Assembly: GCA_937915865.1 (NCBI GenBank)
Contig: CALGIG010000011.1
Coordinates: forward strand, 1-64,000
Length of the DNA: 64,000 nt
Source: an uncultured Prolixibacteraceae bacterium
GTDB taxonomy: Bacteria > Bacteroidota > Bacteroidia > Bacteroidales > Prolixibacteraceae
Reading direction: 5' to 3'
The translations under genes and the position numbers were made by a program. Positions 18,401-26,537 of this stretch are shown here, piece after piece. Under the pieces are notes generated by a model. That model worked only from the letters and a program-made list of their open reading frames with translations. It had not been told where the DNA came from and made no database searches. Within the stretch, counting starts at the first letter, position 1. Every line of letters begins with the position of its first letter.

Positions 18401-18756
18401 CTTGTTACGATGATGTTTCTTTCCAGGATTTTGTAGGAATAGTCGCTTGATAGGACTTTTCTTAGTACATCTTCAATTGTTGCATTTTTCAGGTCGATCG
18501 AAATTCGGGTTGACAAATCCAACTCTTCATTTTTGAAGAAGAACCCAAAATCGCTTGTTTTTTCGATTTCGCGAAATACATCAACGATGGATGCGTCTTT
18601 CATTTTTAGGTTTAAACGGGTGTTTTGGCTGTAAACAGAGCCGGCAGTTGATGTTATAACCGCCATTAGTAAGATTAGGGTTGTTAATTTCATAGCACGA
18701 ATAAATTTTTTCCACTTTCGCCGTGCAAAGCATAGCAAGTCAATACAATTTTTCAT
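15472..18756 (-). CDS. SusC/RagA-family TonB-dependent transporter with STN domain
   Basis: A 1094-residue outer-membrane transporter. The start includes an extended, positively charged lead (RRKWKKFIRAMKLTTLILLM) common in this family. A secretin/TonB short N-terminal (STN) domain follows at about 45-120 (DVFREIEKTSDFGFFF), then a CarboxypepD_reg-like domain at about 132-210 (IKGKITDSSGAPIPGVSISV), the plug (VDGVPGGAISSMDDVVSIDI, AIYGSKAANGVIIVTT) and the 22-strand barrel ending in VNVDF. The STN domain is the part that talks to FecR-type anti-sigma factors. This fits the fecR and ECF sigma genes directly upstream. It imports oligosaccharide with energy from TonB. Family and architecture are certain. 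The substrate is not known. Confidence 0.97.
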   Translation of the reverse strand: MKNCIDLLCFARRKWKKFIRAMKLTTLILLMAVITSTAGSVYSQNTRLNLKMKDASIVDVFREIEKTSDFGFFFKNEELDLSTRISIDLKNATIEDVLRKVLSSDYSYKILERNIIVTRDEKFSSEQPAKSIKGKITDSSGAPIPGVSISVKGSTTGTISNAEGNYSLSNVPAEGTLIFTFVGMKTLEEKVAGKTTINVKMEEENIALDEVVAVGYGATKKKDLTSSITTVNSKDFNQGAHTDMMQLLQGKVPGLNITKDGSPTGATAIMLRGPSTLRTGEAQQPLYVVDGVPGGAISSMDDVVSIDILRDASATAIYGSKAANGVIIVTTKRGDEGSSRISYNAYVGVESVAKKIDMMNGDEYRAYLNANNLSVSPEDEDNVNTDWFKECTRLGITHNNNLSIGGGTNKTTYFASATYKEVEGVIKETSTKGLSFMANVKQKAFNDRLKVGFTFTSNVSDNEYIPSTNYDPASLSGFRDFLFNMITYMPTVSIKDATTGKYNENFSHPSAKNPVALLEQNDAAGRYKNIQGTAQIQFNVMKGLDYEINGTYKTSQNSGKFYYGKESSLFQGYNGYALRNSYEYNMKLLETFLSYNKTINKHEFKLLAGYSWQENVNGDGFQSANKNFISDAISYNNLGMGSGASGYVVDYGTTAIQTLRMISGYARLNYTFANKYLLQATVRRDGSSAFGKNNRWGTFPSASIGWRVLEESFMKNQHIFDNLKLRVGYGISGNTLGFDPLISKLRYATGSKFYYNASFINSITPTQNENPNLKWESTGMLNAGIDFSVLKGRISGTVEWYDKLTKDMLYSYSVPAAQYYVSSLFANVGQMENKGWEVSLTAIPVKTHDFSWNTTFNISFNHNNLKKLSNDNFHLDYIKTAGVGEHGQSGNTVQIIQEGHPIGQFYIWKYAGRNSSNVSQYYKADGSLTLNPGADDHFYEGNAQPKATGGWSNTLYYKNFSLDMLFRFVTGNKILNTTYADLTYPAEATHYNMPKWITEVPINDDRIHYSSDLYLEKGDYIRLDNVTLAYTFKLPKTLAVKNLKVYTTANNVFVITGYKGLDPEVYMGGMTPGIDNENFYPKTRTFLFGVNVDF

Positions 18757-18785
18757 ACGTTTGTTTTGAGTTTAATTAATATTGG

Positions 18786-18848
18786 AAACTGGCTCCATCC
18801 AGTTTCGTTTATGAAATTCGGATGCACCCCTCCACGGGTGCATTTTTT
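18786..18848. terminator. Two hairpins between fecR and susC
   Basis: Hairpin 1 is AAACTGG/CCAGTTT (18786-18805). Hairpin 2 is TGCACCC/GGGTGCA (18823-18842) followed on the plus strand by TTTTTT. The T-run faces the wrong way for the minus-strand genes, so in the transcript the second hairpin follows an A-run right after the fecR stop. It could separate fecR from susC messages. Functional direction is uncertain. Confidence 0.5.
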
Positions 18849-19827
18849 ATTTCTTGATGCGTATTATGTCTTTTCCTATAGGCTGATCGGTTATTTCATA
18901 GTGTATATTATCGGTTATATTTAACATCTTTAGTACCAGTTGAATAGTCGTTGAGCGCTTCACCACACTGGTGTATTTTGTTTTTGCCAATTGTTGATCT
19001 TCGATAATAATGTCAACATCGTACCAGTTTTCAAGTTCTGTGCATATTTCCTGGAGGGTCTTGTCTATGAAAACGAATTTCCCTTCAGTCCATGCAATTG
19101 AAATCAGTGGGTCGATATTCGAAATTTTCATTTTCTGGTCGGTGGTGCTGAACCGGGCTATTTCACCTGGTTTTATCGAGGTGATATATTCTCCTGACTC
19201 TTGTGTGAAGTTTATTTTTCCTTCAATCAGGTTGGTAAGTATTTCTTTGTCAGTATTGTATGCCCTGATATTAAATTTTGTTCCAATGTCGTGGATTTTG
19301 AAATAACCAAGATCAACGGTAAGCTTACGTGTTTTGCTTGGCACGAGGTCGAAATACGCTTCGCCATTTAACCTGATCTGGGTTTCGCCTCTGTGTGTTT
19401 GGTCAACCACCAGGTCAGTGCACGAACTTAGCCAGATTGTGGAACCGTCGTCAAGTTTTATTTCCGATATGCTACCCTTTTTTGTATTGTAAGCCAGGTG
19501 TTTCAAATTATCGCCTGGGTTTTTGGCCGTGAAGTAATGGATTGAAAAACCGCCAAGCATGGCCAGAACAATAACAGCGGCATAGCGCAACAACGATTGA
19601 ATTGTAAACCGCGTTTTTTTGTTTTGGACTTTTTCCCAAAACTCCCCAAAACTATCCTTGCTTTTTTGTCTGTAAAGTTCTTTTGTATAGCTATTTAGTG
19701 TATATAAGTTTTTGTAGTCGAGAAATGCCTGCCGCTTTTCTTCGTTGTTCGAAACTGATTCGTAGAATGCTTGTTTCTCTTCTGTCGAGGCTGTTTGACT
19801 TAGTATTTTATCGAAAATATCTTCCAT
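18847..19827 (-). CDS. FecR-family anti-sigma factor
   Basis: An inner-membrane regulator of about 326 residues when started at MEDIFDKIL (19825-19827). A longer reading adds nine residues (MFSKQKNKI), but the family usually begins with the short cytoplasmic helix. Order of parts: cytoplasmic anti-sigma segment (1-75), one membrane span (LRYAAVIVLAMLGGFSIHYF, about 80-100), the periplasmic FecR domain (KGSISEIKLDDGSTIWLSS, RGETQIRLNGEAYFDL, HDIGTKFNIRAY), and a C-terminal DUF4974/STN-like domain (DKTLQEICTELENWYDVDI). It should hold the neighbouring ECF sigma factor inactive until the SusC STN domain signals substrate. It sits between the sigma gene and susC. Confidence 0.94.
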   Translation of the reverse strand: MEDIFDKILSQTASTEEKQAFYESVSNNEEKRQAFLDYKNLYTLNSYTKELYRQKSKDSFGEFWEKVQNKKTRFTIQSLLRYAAVIVLAMLGGFSIHYFTAKNPGDNLKHLAYNTKKGSISEIKLDDGSTIWLSSCTDLVVDQTHRGETQIRLNGEAYFDLVPSKTRKLTVDLGYFKIHDIGTKFNIRAYNTDKEILTNLIEGKINFTQESGEYITSIKPGEIARFSTTDQKMKISNIDPLISIAWTEGKFVFIDKTLQEICTELENWYDVDIIIEDQQLAKTKYTSVVKRSTTIQLVLKMLNITDNIHYEITDQPIGKDIIRIKK

Positions 19828-19970
19828 TATTTTATTCTTCTGCTTACTAAACACACAAAGGGCTTTTTACCCTATCGGAAAAAATGTTTTTTTTCATTAC
19901 TGTCCAACTATTTGTTTTAAATTCTTCGCTTCACTTCGTTACGCTCAGAATGAACAATAATTTAATTTTC

Positions 19971-20015
19971 TGGGAGGGGTTGGTTTGAGGTAATACCTCA
20001 AACCAACCCCTCCCA
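19971..20015. terminator. 45-bp perfect palindrome between ECF sigma and fecR
   Basis: Two 22-base arms (left TGGGAGGGGTTGGTTTGAGG plus TA) are exact complements around a single central base. It lies inside the 333-base gap between the sigma and fecR genes, flanked by TTCACTTCGTTACGCTCAGA wording typical of palindromic repeats. In RNA it would form a very stable hairpin on either strand. The rest of the gap holds a weaker dyad (TCGCGATGTAATCGGGA at about 20153) and nothing else I recognise. Confidence 0.75.
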
Positions 20016-20187
20016 CGATGAAACTTATGTAAGTATCTGTAATTAAGAATAAAGCGAAGAATTTTTCGTTTTTAATCGATCAATAGTTTTTTATTGTTGT
20101 CAGGTAAATCAAAAAGTTTATCCGTTATGCGGAAAATCCTCCATAGAGCTTGTCGCGATGTAATCGGGAAGATTTAAGTATACCCGG

Positions 20188-20778
20188 TTACGACAATATA
20201 TTTGTTATTGCGTAAATGATATACAGGTAATCTTTTAATTCGAGGCGTAAGAAACGTAATGCCCTCGAAATACGTGCCTCAACAGTTTTGATGTTAATAC
20301 CCAGTTCGTCTGATATTTCCTTGTACGGCAGTTCATCGAACCGGCTGAGCTGGAATGTTTTACTGATTTCTGGCGGTAATTTTGCGATAGCTAATTCGAT
20401 TTGGGCCCGTAGCTCCTCGAATTGAACGTAGTCGCCCAATTTCTCCAAAGCTTCATAGTTGAACTGCATTTCGAGGTATTTCAGGTTTTCCTGGTGTCGC
20501 AATGAAATTTTTTGGTTCCGAATATAGTTCAGGCAATTGTTCTTTGTAATGGTATAAAGATAGTTTTTGATGTTGACCTGATCGTTTAGCGTGCCTTTTA
20601 TCTCCCAAAGTTTCATGAATGTGTCCTGTACAATTTCTTCAGCAACATCCTCATTGTGAAGGTAGCTTATACATAGGTGATATAAAATACCAAAGAATTC
20701 GTGGTAGATTTCTTCGTAAGCGCTTTTTTCGCCTTTGCGGAGCGCCTCTATGTTAAGCTTAGTTGAATAGGAATTCAT
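20188..20778 (-). CDS. ECF-type RNA polymerase sigma factor (RpoE-like)
   Basis: A 196-residue sigma-70 family protein of the small ECF type. Region 2 is visible at about 25-90 (EIYHEFFGILYHLCISYL, EEIVQDTFMKLWE, NIKNYLYTITKNNCLNYIR). Region 4 is at about 130-185 (LPPEISKTFQLSRFDELPYK, EISDELGINIKTVEARISRAL). There is no extra C-terminal domain. It is the first gene of the PUL and is followed by fecR, susC and susD in the same direction, the classical sigma/anti-sigma/transporter relay. It should direct RNA polymerase to the susC promoter when FecR releases it. Confidence 0.95.
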   Translation of the reverse strand: MNSYSTKLNIEALRKGEKSAYEEIYHEFFGILYHLCISYLHNEDVAEEIVQDTFMKLWEIKGTLNDQVNIKNYLYTITKNNCLNYIRNQKISLRHQENLKYLEMQFNYEALEKLGDYVQFEELRAQIELAIAKLPPEISKTFQLSRFDELPYKEISDELGINIKTVEARISRALRFLRLELKDYLYIIYAITNILS

Positions 20779-21039
20779 GACTTAAAAGTATGAAAAAGGA
20801 TTTTACTTCCTAATATACAAGCGGATAAAAAAATGAGTCGTGTTATTTATATTTAATAGCCAGTTTGTTGGAGTTGAAATCCTTTTAAATTTAGTTGCAA
20901 TGATAACTTTTTCGGGTTAAAGTGTTGTTACATTATTATTACTGTACGACAAAAAATTTGGTTGGTCAGTAATTTTTTCGTTATGTCAAAGTAAGCTTAC
21001 TGGCAGATAAATAGGTGGTCTATATGTGTTTAGTTTTTT

Positions 21040-22512
21040 TTACAAAGTAAGCTCAAATAAATGGCTGACCTTTTGTTCGTATTTCTGCTCGTGTATATGC
21101 CTGAATATGTTTTCTTTAGGAAAATAGGTGTAATCTGAAGCATATTGTTCATAGTTCTCAACAATGTTACGTAAAGCTTCGATGAAAAAGTTAACTTCTT
21201 CGTTAGTCATGGTTGGATGAAGCGACCATCGGATCCATCCTGGTTTTAGCGATAAGTCTCCTTTGTTAATCCGGCAGGTAATTTCGTCAGAAAGCTCATG
21301 ACTAACCTCCAGCAAGAAATGACCATAGGTTCCGGCACAGGCACAACCACCACGAACCTGTATACCGTAGAGGTCGTTCATTAATTTGACTAAAAGGTTG
21401 TAGTGGATCTTTACAACATAAAATGATATGATACCTAATCTGTTACGGTGTTTATTATCCATAATTTTCACGTCAGGAATACTTTCCAATCCGGCGAAAG
21501 CCAGGTCAAGTAATTCACTCTCGCGCATGTGAATGTTTCTCACACCCATTTGCTCTTTAAGCTTTATACACAAGGCTGTTCTGATGGTCTGTAAAAAGCC
21601 TGGTGTACCTCCGTCTTCACGGACCTCAATGTTATCTACGTATTTATATTCGCCCCAGGGATTGGTCCAGTCAACAGTTCCACCACCAGGTTGGTCGGGT
21701 ACTTGGTTGTGGTACATCGACTGATCGAAAATTAGTACGCCTGATGAGCCAGGACCACCTAAAAATTTATGTGGCGAGAACATGATCGCATCAAGCTTCT
21801 CCAGTGGATTGGCGGGGTGCATGTCAATAGTATCGTAAGGAGCTGACGCTGCAAAATCAATAAAAACGACACCGCCATATTCGTGCATAATCTGCGCCAG
21901 TTGGTAATAAGGCGTGCGTATTCCGGTGACATTTGAACACGCTGTAAATGAACCAATTTTAAATGGCCTGTTTTTATATTCTTCCAGTTTCTTTCTAAGA
22001 TTTTCAGGAGAAACCTGTAAGTTTTCGTCTGGGTCAACAATCACCACATCGGCATTGGTTTCGTACCAACTGGTGTGGTTCGAATGGTGTTCCATGTGTG
22101 TAATGAAAACAACCGGACGTTCGCGCTGGGCAAGGCATTCAGTATGGTTCACCTTTCCGCAGTATTTCAATCCCAGCATACGCTGAAACTTGTTGATCAC
22201 AGCGGTCATTCCCGATCCGGCAGTGATGATGATATCATTTGTACCAGCATTCACATGCTTTTTAATAATTTGTTGGGCTTCGTGATAGGCGAAAGTCATT
22301 AATGCACCTGTTTCACTGGTTTCAGAGTGTGTGTTTCCAACAAAAGGACCAAATACAGATGTAATTTGCTTTTCGATAGGACCATATAAGCGGCCACTGG
22401 CAATCCAGTCGGCATACAAAATTTTCTTTCTGCCAAACGGGGAATTGAAATGTTGATCAATTCCGACTATTTCTTTCCTAAACGTGTCAAAATAAGATTC
22501 AAGATTGGCCAT
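21040..22512 (-). CDS. Class V aminotransferase / cysteine desulfurase-like enzyme
   Basis: A 490-residue PLP enzyme of the cysteine desulfurase / selenocysteine lyase group. The PLP lysine is in FSPHKFLGGPGSSG. An acceptor Cys lies in RGGCACAGTYGHFLL, positioned like the active Cys of SufS/CsdB proteins. Other marks are THMEHHSNHTSWYE and the Asp of VVFIDFAASAPYD. It is longer than SufS (about 405) because of extra N- and C-terminal segments (ADWIASGRLYGPIE at the front). No suf genes adjoin it, so its sulfur or amino substrate is unknown. It lies back to back with htpG across a 196-base gap. Confidence 0.85.
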   Translation of the reverse strand: MANLESYFDTFRKEIVGIDQHFNSPFGRKKILYADWIASGRLYGPIEKQITSVFGPFVGNTHSETSETGALMTFAYHEAQQIIKKHVNAGTNDIIITAGSGMTAVINKFQRMLGLKYCGKVNHTECLAQRERPVVFITHMEHHSNHTSWYETNADVVIVDPDENLQVSPENLRKKLEEYKNRPFKIGSFTACSNVTGIRTPYYQLAQIMHEYGGVVFIDFAASAPYDTIDMHPANPLEKLDAIMFSPHKFLGGPGSSGVLIFDQSMYHNQVPDQPGGGTVDWTNPWGEYKYVDNIEVREDGGTPGFLQTIRTALCIKLKEQMGVRNIHMRESELLDLAFAGLESIPDVKIMDNKHRNRLGIISFYVVKIHYNLLVKLMNDLYGIQVRGGCACAGTYGHFLLEVSHELSDEITCRINKGDLSLKPGWIRWSLHPTMTNEEVNFFIEALRNIVENYEQYASDYTYFPKENIFRHIHEQKYEQKVSHLFELTL

Positions 22513-22708
22513 AATCCATTAGTTTTTTGAAAAACGGTTGCAAAATAAACGCTTTCCGTCACATAAAATGAAAATAAAATCAGTTTTTGTCATTTCTGAA
22601 ATCTGATTACTGTCAATTGCGGTGACAAAAAGTCATTTTTTGGGCGTGGTATAGTCTTTGAATTTTGCGATGCCGTAAAATTGAATGTTTAACTAAAAAA
22701 TAAAAGCG

Positions 22709-24760
22709 ATGCAAAAAGGAAAAATTGGCGTAAGCAGTGACAATCTATTTCCAATCATCAAAAAATTTCTGTATTCCGATCACGATATTTTTCTTCGTGA
22801 GATTGTTTCGAATGCCGTTGACGCTACTCAAAAACTGAGAACACTAACTTCGAAAGGCGAATTTTCAGGCGATATTACTAACGCAAAAGTGTTGGTTACT
22901 CTTGATAAAGATGCCAAAACCATTACTGTATCCGATAATGGTATTGGAATGACAGCCGAAGAAATTGAAAAATACATTAACCAGATTGCATTTTCAGGAG
23001 CCGAAGAATTCCTCGAAAAATACAAGAATGACGCCAATGCCATCATTGGCCACTTTGGTCTGGGTTTCTATTCGTCGTTTATGGTTTCCGAAAGGGTCGA
23101 CATCATTTCAAAATCGTATAAAGAGGGTTCAAAAGCTGTGCGTTGGGAATGTGACGGCAGTCCTGAATACTCGATTGAAGAAACTGAACGGACTGAAGTT
23201 GGAACCGACATTGTGATGCATATCAATGCTGATTCAGACGAATTCCTCGAAAAATCACGTGTTTCTGAAATTTTGAACAAATACTGTAAATTTCTTCCGG
23301 TTCCGGTTGTGTTTGGTAAAAAAACCACCTGGAAAGATGGAAAAGAAGTTGATACAGAAGAAGATAATCAGATTAATGATGTAGCGCCAGCCTGGACGAA
23401 AAAACCGGTTGATTTGAAAGATGAGGATTATTCAAATTTCTATCACCAGTTGTACCCAATGGCCGAGGATCCATTGTTCAATATTCACCTGAACGTAGAT
23501 TATCCGTTCAACCTTACTGGTATCCTGTATTTCCCGAAGCTGAAAAATACAGTTGAAGTTCAGAAAAATAAAATACTATTATATAGTAACCAGGTATTTG
23601 TTACCGATTCGGTTGAAGGTATTGTTCCTGAATTTTTGACCTTGTTGCACGGCGTTCTCGACTCGCCGGATATTCCGCTGAACGTTTCGCGCTCGTATCT
23701 GCAAAGCGATTCGAATGTGAAGAAAATAAGTAGCCACATTACCAAAAAAGTGGGCGACCGCCTGGCCCAGTTGTTCAACGAGAAACGCGAAGATTTTGAA
23801 GCCAAGTGGGACGATTTGCGCCTGTTTATCGAATATGGAATGCTGACTGAAGACAAATTCTACGAAAAAGCTGAGAAATTCTTCCTGTTCAAAAATACCG
23901 ATGGTAAATACTTCACATTGGAAGAATACGAAACATTGATCAAGCCAGAGCAAACCGACAAGGACAATAACCTGGTTTACCTTTACACCAACAATGCCGA
24001 TGAGCAATATTCGTTTGTTCAGGCTGCCAAAAATAAAGGTTACGATGTTTTGGTGATGAACAATATTCTTTCTACTCCTTTGATTAATAAATTTGAACAA
24101 AAATACGGCACGAAGAAATTTGTTCGTGTTGATTCGGATGTAGCAGAACATTTGATCGCTAAAGAAGAGCCAAAGCACGAAATGAGCTGGGAAGAAAAGA
24201 ATGAAATCAGCCCGATTTTTAAAGCTGTTTGTCCTGAAAATAGAGACTTTAATTTCATTGTAGATTTTAAAGATTTGGGTGAAAACGGAAGTCCGATGGT
24301 GGTTACCCGCAACGAATTTATGCGTCGTATGAAAGATATGAGCGCTGTTCAGGGAGGGATGAGTTTTTATGGCGATCTTCCAGAAAGCCTTAATTTGGTG
24401 GTTAATACTTCTCATCCTTTGGTAAAGCGCGTTTTCGAAGATCGTGATGCTCAGCTTGGAACTGAATTAGATGCTATAAAAGCCGACATTCAGGCTAAAA
24501 ATGAAGAAAAAGCTGAGGTTGACAAGGCTAAAAAGGACAAAAAAGATGAAGAAATTCCTTCGGAAATCAAAGAAAAATCGGAAGAATTGGAAAAGACAAT
24601 TTCAACATTAAAAGATCAGCAAAAAGAAAAACTCACCGCATTTGGAAAGGAAAACAAGCTAGCCAAACAGTTGGTTGATTTAGCTTTGCTGGCAAATGGA
24701 ATGTTGAAAGGAGAGGAGTTGGATAAGTTTGTAAAGCGCAGTTTTGAGCTTATAAAATAA
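22709..24760 (+). CDS. htpG: HSP90-family molecular chaperone
   Basis: A 683-residue HtpG. The N-terminal GHKL ATPase motifs are intact: REIVSNAVDATQKL, DNGIGMTAEEI, and GHFGLGFYSSFMV. The middle domain has LNVSRSYLQSD, which supplies the catalytic Arg region. The C-terminal dimerisation part is interrupted by a Lys/Glu-rich stretch (about 590-650, KADIQAKNEEKAEVDKAKKD), a feature of Bacteroidota HtpG. The chaperone acts in the cytosol on partly folded clients. It is monocistronic, with a terminator 24 bases after the stop. A possible promoter lies at 22639-22667 (TTTG, 17 bases, GAATTTTG), but it is a weak match. Confidence 0.97.
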   Translation: MQKGKIGVSSDNLFPIIKKFLYSDHDIFLREIVSNAVDATQKLRTLTSKGEFSGDITNAKVLVTLDKDAKTITVSDNGIGMTAEEIEKYINQIAFSGAEEFLEKYKNDANAIIGHFGLGFYSSFMVSERVDIISKSYKEGSKAVRWECDGSPEYSIEETERTEVGTDIVMHINADSDEFLEKSRVSEILNKYCKFLPVPVVFGKKTTWKDGKEVDTEEDNQINDVAPAWTKKPVDLKDEDYSNFYHQLYPMAEDPLFNIHLNVDYPFNLTGILYFPKLKNTVEVQKNKILLYSNQVFVTDSVEGIVPEFLTLLHGVLDSPDIPLNVSRSYLQSDSNVKKISSHITKKVGDRLAQLFNEKREDFEAKWDDLRLFIEYGMLTEDKFYEKAEKFFLFKNTDGKYFTLEEYETLIKPEQTDKDNNLVYLYTNNADEQYSFVQAAKNKGYDVLVMNNILSTPLINKFEQKYGTKKFVRVDSDVAEHLIAKEEPKHEMSWEEKNEISPIFKAVCPENRDFNFIVDFKDLGENGSPMVVTRNEFMRRMKDMSAVQGGMSFYGDLPESLNLVVNTSHPLVKRVFEDRDAQLGTELDAIKADIQAKNEEKAEVDKAKKDKKDEEIPSEIKEKSEELEKTISTLKDQQKEKLTAFGKENKLAKQLVDLALLANGMLKGEELDKFVKRSFELIK

Positions 24761-24783
24761 AGGTTTTTGTAGTTAAGGTTTTG

Positions 24784-24816
24784 AGGCAGGTTCGAAAGAA
24801 AACCTGCCTTTTTTTG
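24784..24816 (+). terminator. Rho-independent terminator of htpG
   Basis: AGGCAGGTT and AACCTGCCT pair around CGAAAGAA and are followed by a run of T. It begins 24 bases past the htpG stop. Confidence 0.9.
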
Positions 24817-24893
24817 TTTCATGAAGCAACCATTTTTTGAAAGGTGCATCTTATTTAAAACTGAATATTTTAAAATCTTAAACAATGGAATAC

Positions 24894-25646
24894 ATGAAAC
24901 AGAAACTAATTACTATGTTCCTTTTCTTCGTCGTTGTGTTATTTTCATCATGCAAAAAAGATGACGATCAATTACAGACTTTGGTTTTCGAAACCGATTT
25001 TAACTCAATTGCGACACAAAAATCAGCTGTTATTGAGTCTGAAAACCAAGTTGCAGATGGTTGGTCGGTTGTGTTTGCTGAATATCCCGAAGGTGAAGAA
25101 GTTTTTTATGAGTTGGCTTCGGGAATGGAAAATTTACCGACACCTTTAGACCAGTCGAAAAAGGGATTTATGCTGTCGGGAAATAATCACAGCGATGCTT
25201 TGCAAATGTTTTTAATGAAGCAGCTTACTGGTTTAAGCCCTGAAAAAAAGTATACAATTGAAGCAGAAGTAGAACTTGCTTCGAAATATCCCGATGGAAG
25301 TGTGGGTATTGGTGGTTCTCCCGGCAACGCTGTACATTTGGTATCGAAGTTTTCGAAAAAGGGTTTTACTCTTAACTCCGAAAAAGGGTCAAATATTCAG
25401 CTTATAACAACCAAAGAAGAAGGAAATCCCGATTCGAGCCTGGAGTTTGAATTAGGAGATGTTTCCATTACATCCGATCAGTATGTATATAAAATCATTG
25501 AACGAAAGAATTCGTCTGATACGAAGGTAGTAATGTCGGATAAGGATGGAAAGCTTTGGGCAGTTGTTGGTACATGGTCTGGTTTTGAAGGAATTACTGA
25601 ACTTTATTATACACGGATCAAAATTACAGTAACAGAAACAAAGTAA
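24894..25646 (+). CDS. Predicted surface lipoprotein of unknown function
   Basis: About 250 residues from MKQKLITMF. Three codons upstream another ATG (MEY) gives a less typical signal. The signal peptide ends at the lipobox LFSSC, followed by KKDDDQ. The KDD string right after the Cys resembles the Bacteroidota lipoprotein export signal for surface display. The mature part is a single domain rich in beta-strand-like segments (KYTIEAEVELASKYPDGSVG, VHLVSKFSKKGFTLNSEKG, LYYTRIKITVTE) with no catalytic motif I recognise. It resembles ligand-binding jelly-roll folds only in general pattern. It lies between two terminators, so it is its own transcription unit. Confidence 0.8.
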   Translation: MKQKLITMFLFFVVVLFSSCKKDDDQLQTLVFETDFNSIATQKSAVIESENQVADGWSVVFAEYPEGEEVFYELASGMENLPTPLDQSKKGFMLSGNNHSDALQMFLMKQLTGLSPEKKYTIEAEVELASKYPDGSVGIGGSPGNAVHLVSKFSKKGFTLNSEKGSNIQLITTKEEGNPDSSLEFELGDVSITSDQYVYKIIERKNSSDTKVVMSDKDGKLWAVVGTWSGFEGITELYYTRIKITVTETK

Positions 25647-25702
25647 GGCAATCAAAAACAAGCTAAATAGTTTTTCAGTTTCCTATAGTTATGCTTTTAA
25701 AC

Positions 25703-25740
25703 AAAAAGGATGAGTGGTATGGTCCCTCATCCTTTTATTA
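25703..25740 (+). terminator. Terminator after lipoprotein gene
   Basis: AAAAAGGATGAG and CTCATCCTTTT pair around an 11-base loop, with flanking A and T runs that make it usable in both directions. The rest of the gap to 25925 contains a second small dyad, TCCCGATAAATGTCGGGA at about 25804, and no gene. Confidence 0.85.
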
Positions 25741-25925
25741 TTACAGAAAAAATCTCTTAAATTTTATCAGAAGATACTTTGTTTTTAGTCGCCTGATAGT
25801 CTGTCCCGATAAATGTCGGGAGAACTCGCATGTTGCTTAAGATTATCTTCAACTGTGCTTGTGTTCACAAACAACGTGTTCGTTTCGTATGAATTTTAGC
25901 AGTACTGTTAAAATTTGGTACATGC

Positions 25926-26483
25926 CTATGGAACAGCTATTTCATCCAGGTATTCATCTGTACTTACTACTTTGGCAAAAGTCCCGTTAAGAGCTGCCAT
26001 ATAGGCTAAATGGACATCGGCAGCCTTAACTTTCTGGTTTTTATATTCTAAATTGCGCGTAGCACAGGCATCATCTATTACAGTACACAAACAGCCAAGG
26101 TCGAATGCAGCCCTGGTCGTAGTATCGATACAAATATGGCTCATGGCTCCACAAATTACTAGTTCATTTAAACTATTATTTTGCAGATAATTGAGTAATT
26201 CTGTTTCTCTAAAACTATTTGGATAATGTTTAACGATGACTGTTTCTGACTCGATTGGTAATATCGATTTGTGAATTTCGGAGCCAGTTGTTTTTGGCAA
26301 GAAAAAGGTTGCTTGCGGCTTGATGGAAATATGCTGGATAAAGATTACCGGATATCCATTTGTTCTGAAATAGGAGAGGAGTCGTTTAATATTTTTGCAG
26401 GCTTCATCCATTTCAAATAATTCCATTTTTCCACCCTGGAAATAATCATTCTGGACGTCGATAATTAAAAGCGTTGGTTTCAT
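25926..26483 (-). CDS. Isochorismatase-family cysteine hydrolase
   Basis: A 185-residue hydrolase starting at MKPTLLIIDVQNDYF (an upstream TTG would add MRPI). The triad of the family is visible: Asp in IIDVQND, Lys in VIVKHYPNSF and Cys in CGAMSHICIDTTTRAA. Members hydrolyse small amides or related compounds such as nicotinamide, or isochorismate. This one resembles the broad PncA-like/cysteine hydrolase group. The adjacent AATRNL-type DDACATRN is also typical. It follows the ComA-like gene by 54 bases in the same direction and is probably co-transcribed with it. The substrate is unknown. Confidence 0.9.
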   Translation of the reverse strand: MKPTLLIIDVQNDYFQGGKMELFEMDEACKNIKRLLSYFRTNGYPVIFIQHISIKPQATFFLPKTTGSEIHKSILPIESETVIVKHYPNSFRETELLNYLQNNSLNELVICGAMSHICIDTTTRAAFDLGCLCTVIDDACATRNLEYKNQKVKAADVHLAYMAALNGTFAKVVSTDEYLDEIAVP

Positions 26484-26537
26484 AATCGGTCTCAATTAAA
26501 TGGAATAAAAAAAGTGGTCATTTCTGACCACCTGATT

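Noticed and set aside
23257..23272. CACGTG core in htpG as a parS site
   Set aside because: The flanking bases do not match the TGTTNCACGTGAAACA consensus, and it is within a coding gene.
23579..24415. 278-codon minus-strand open frame
   Set aside because: It is antisense to htpG and consists of Phe/Ile-rich shadow sequence.
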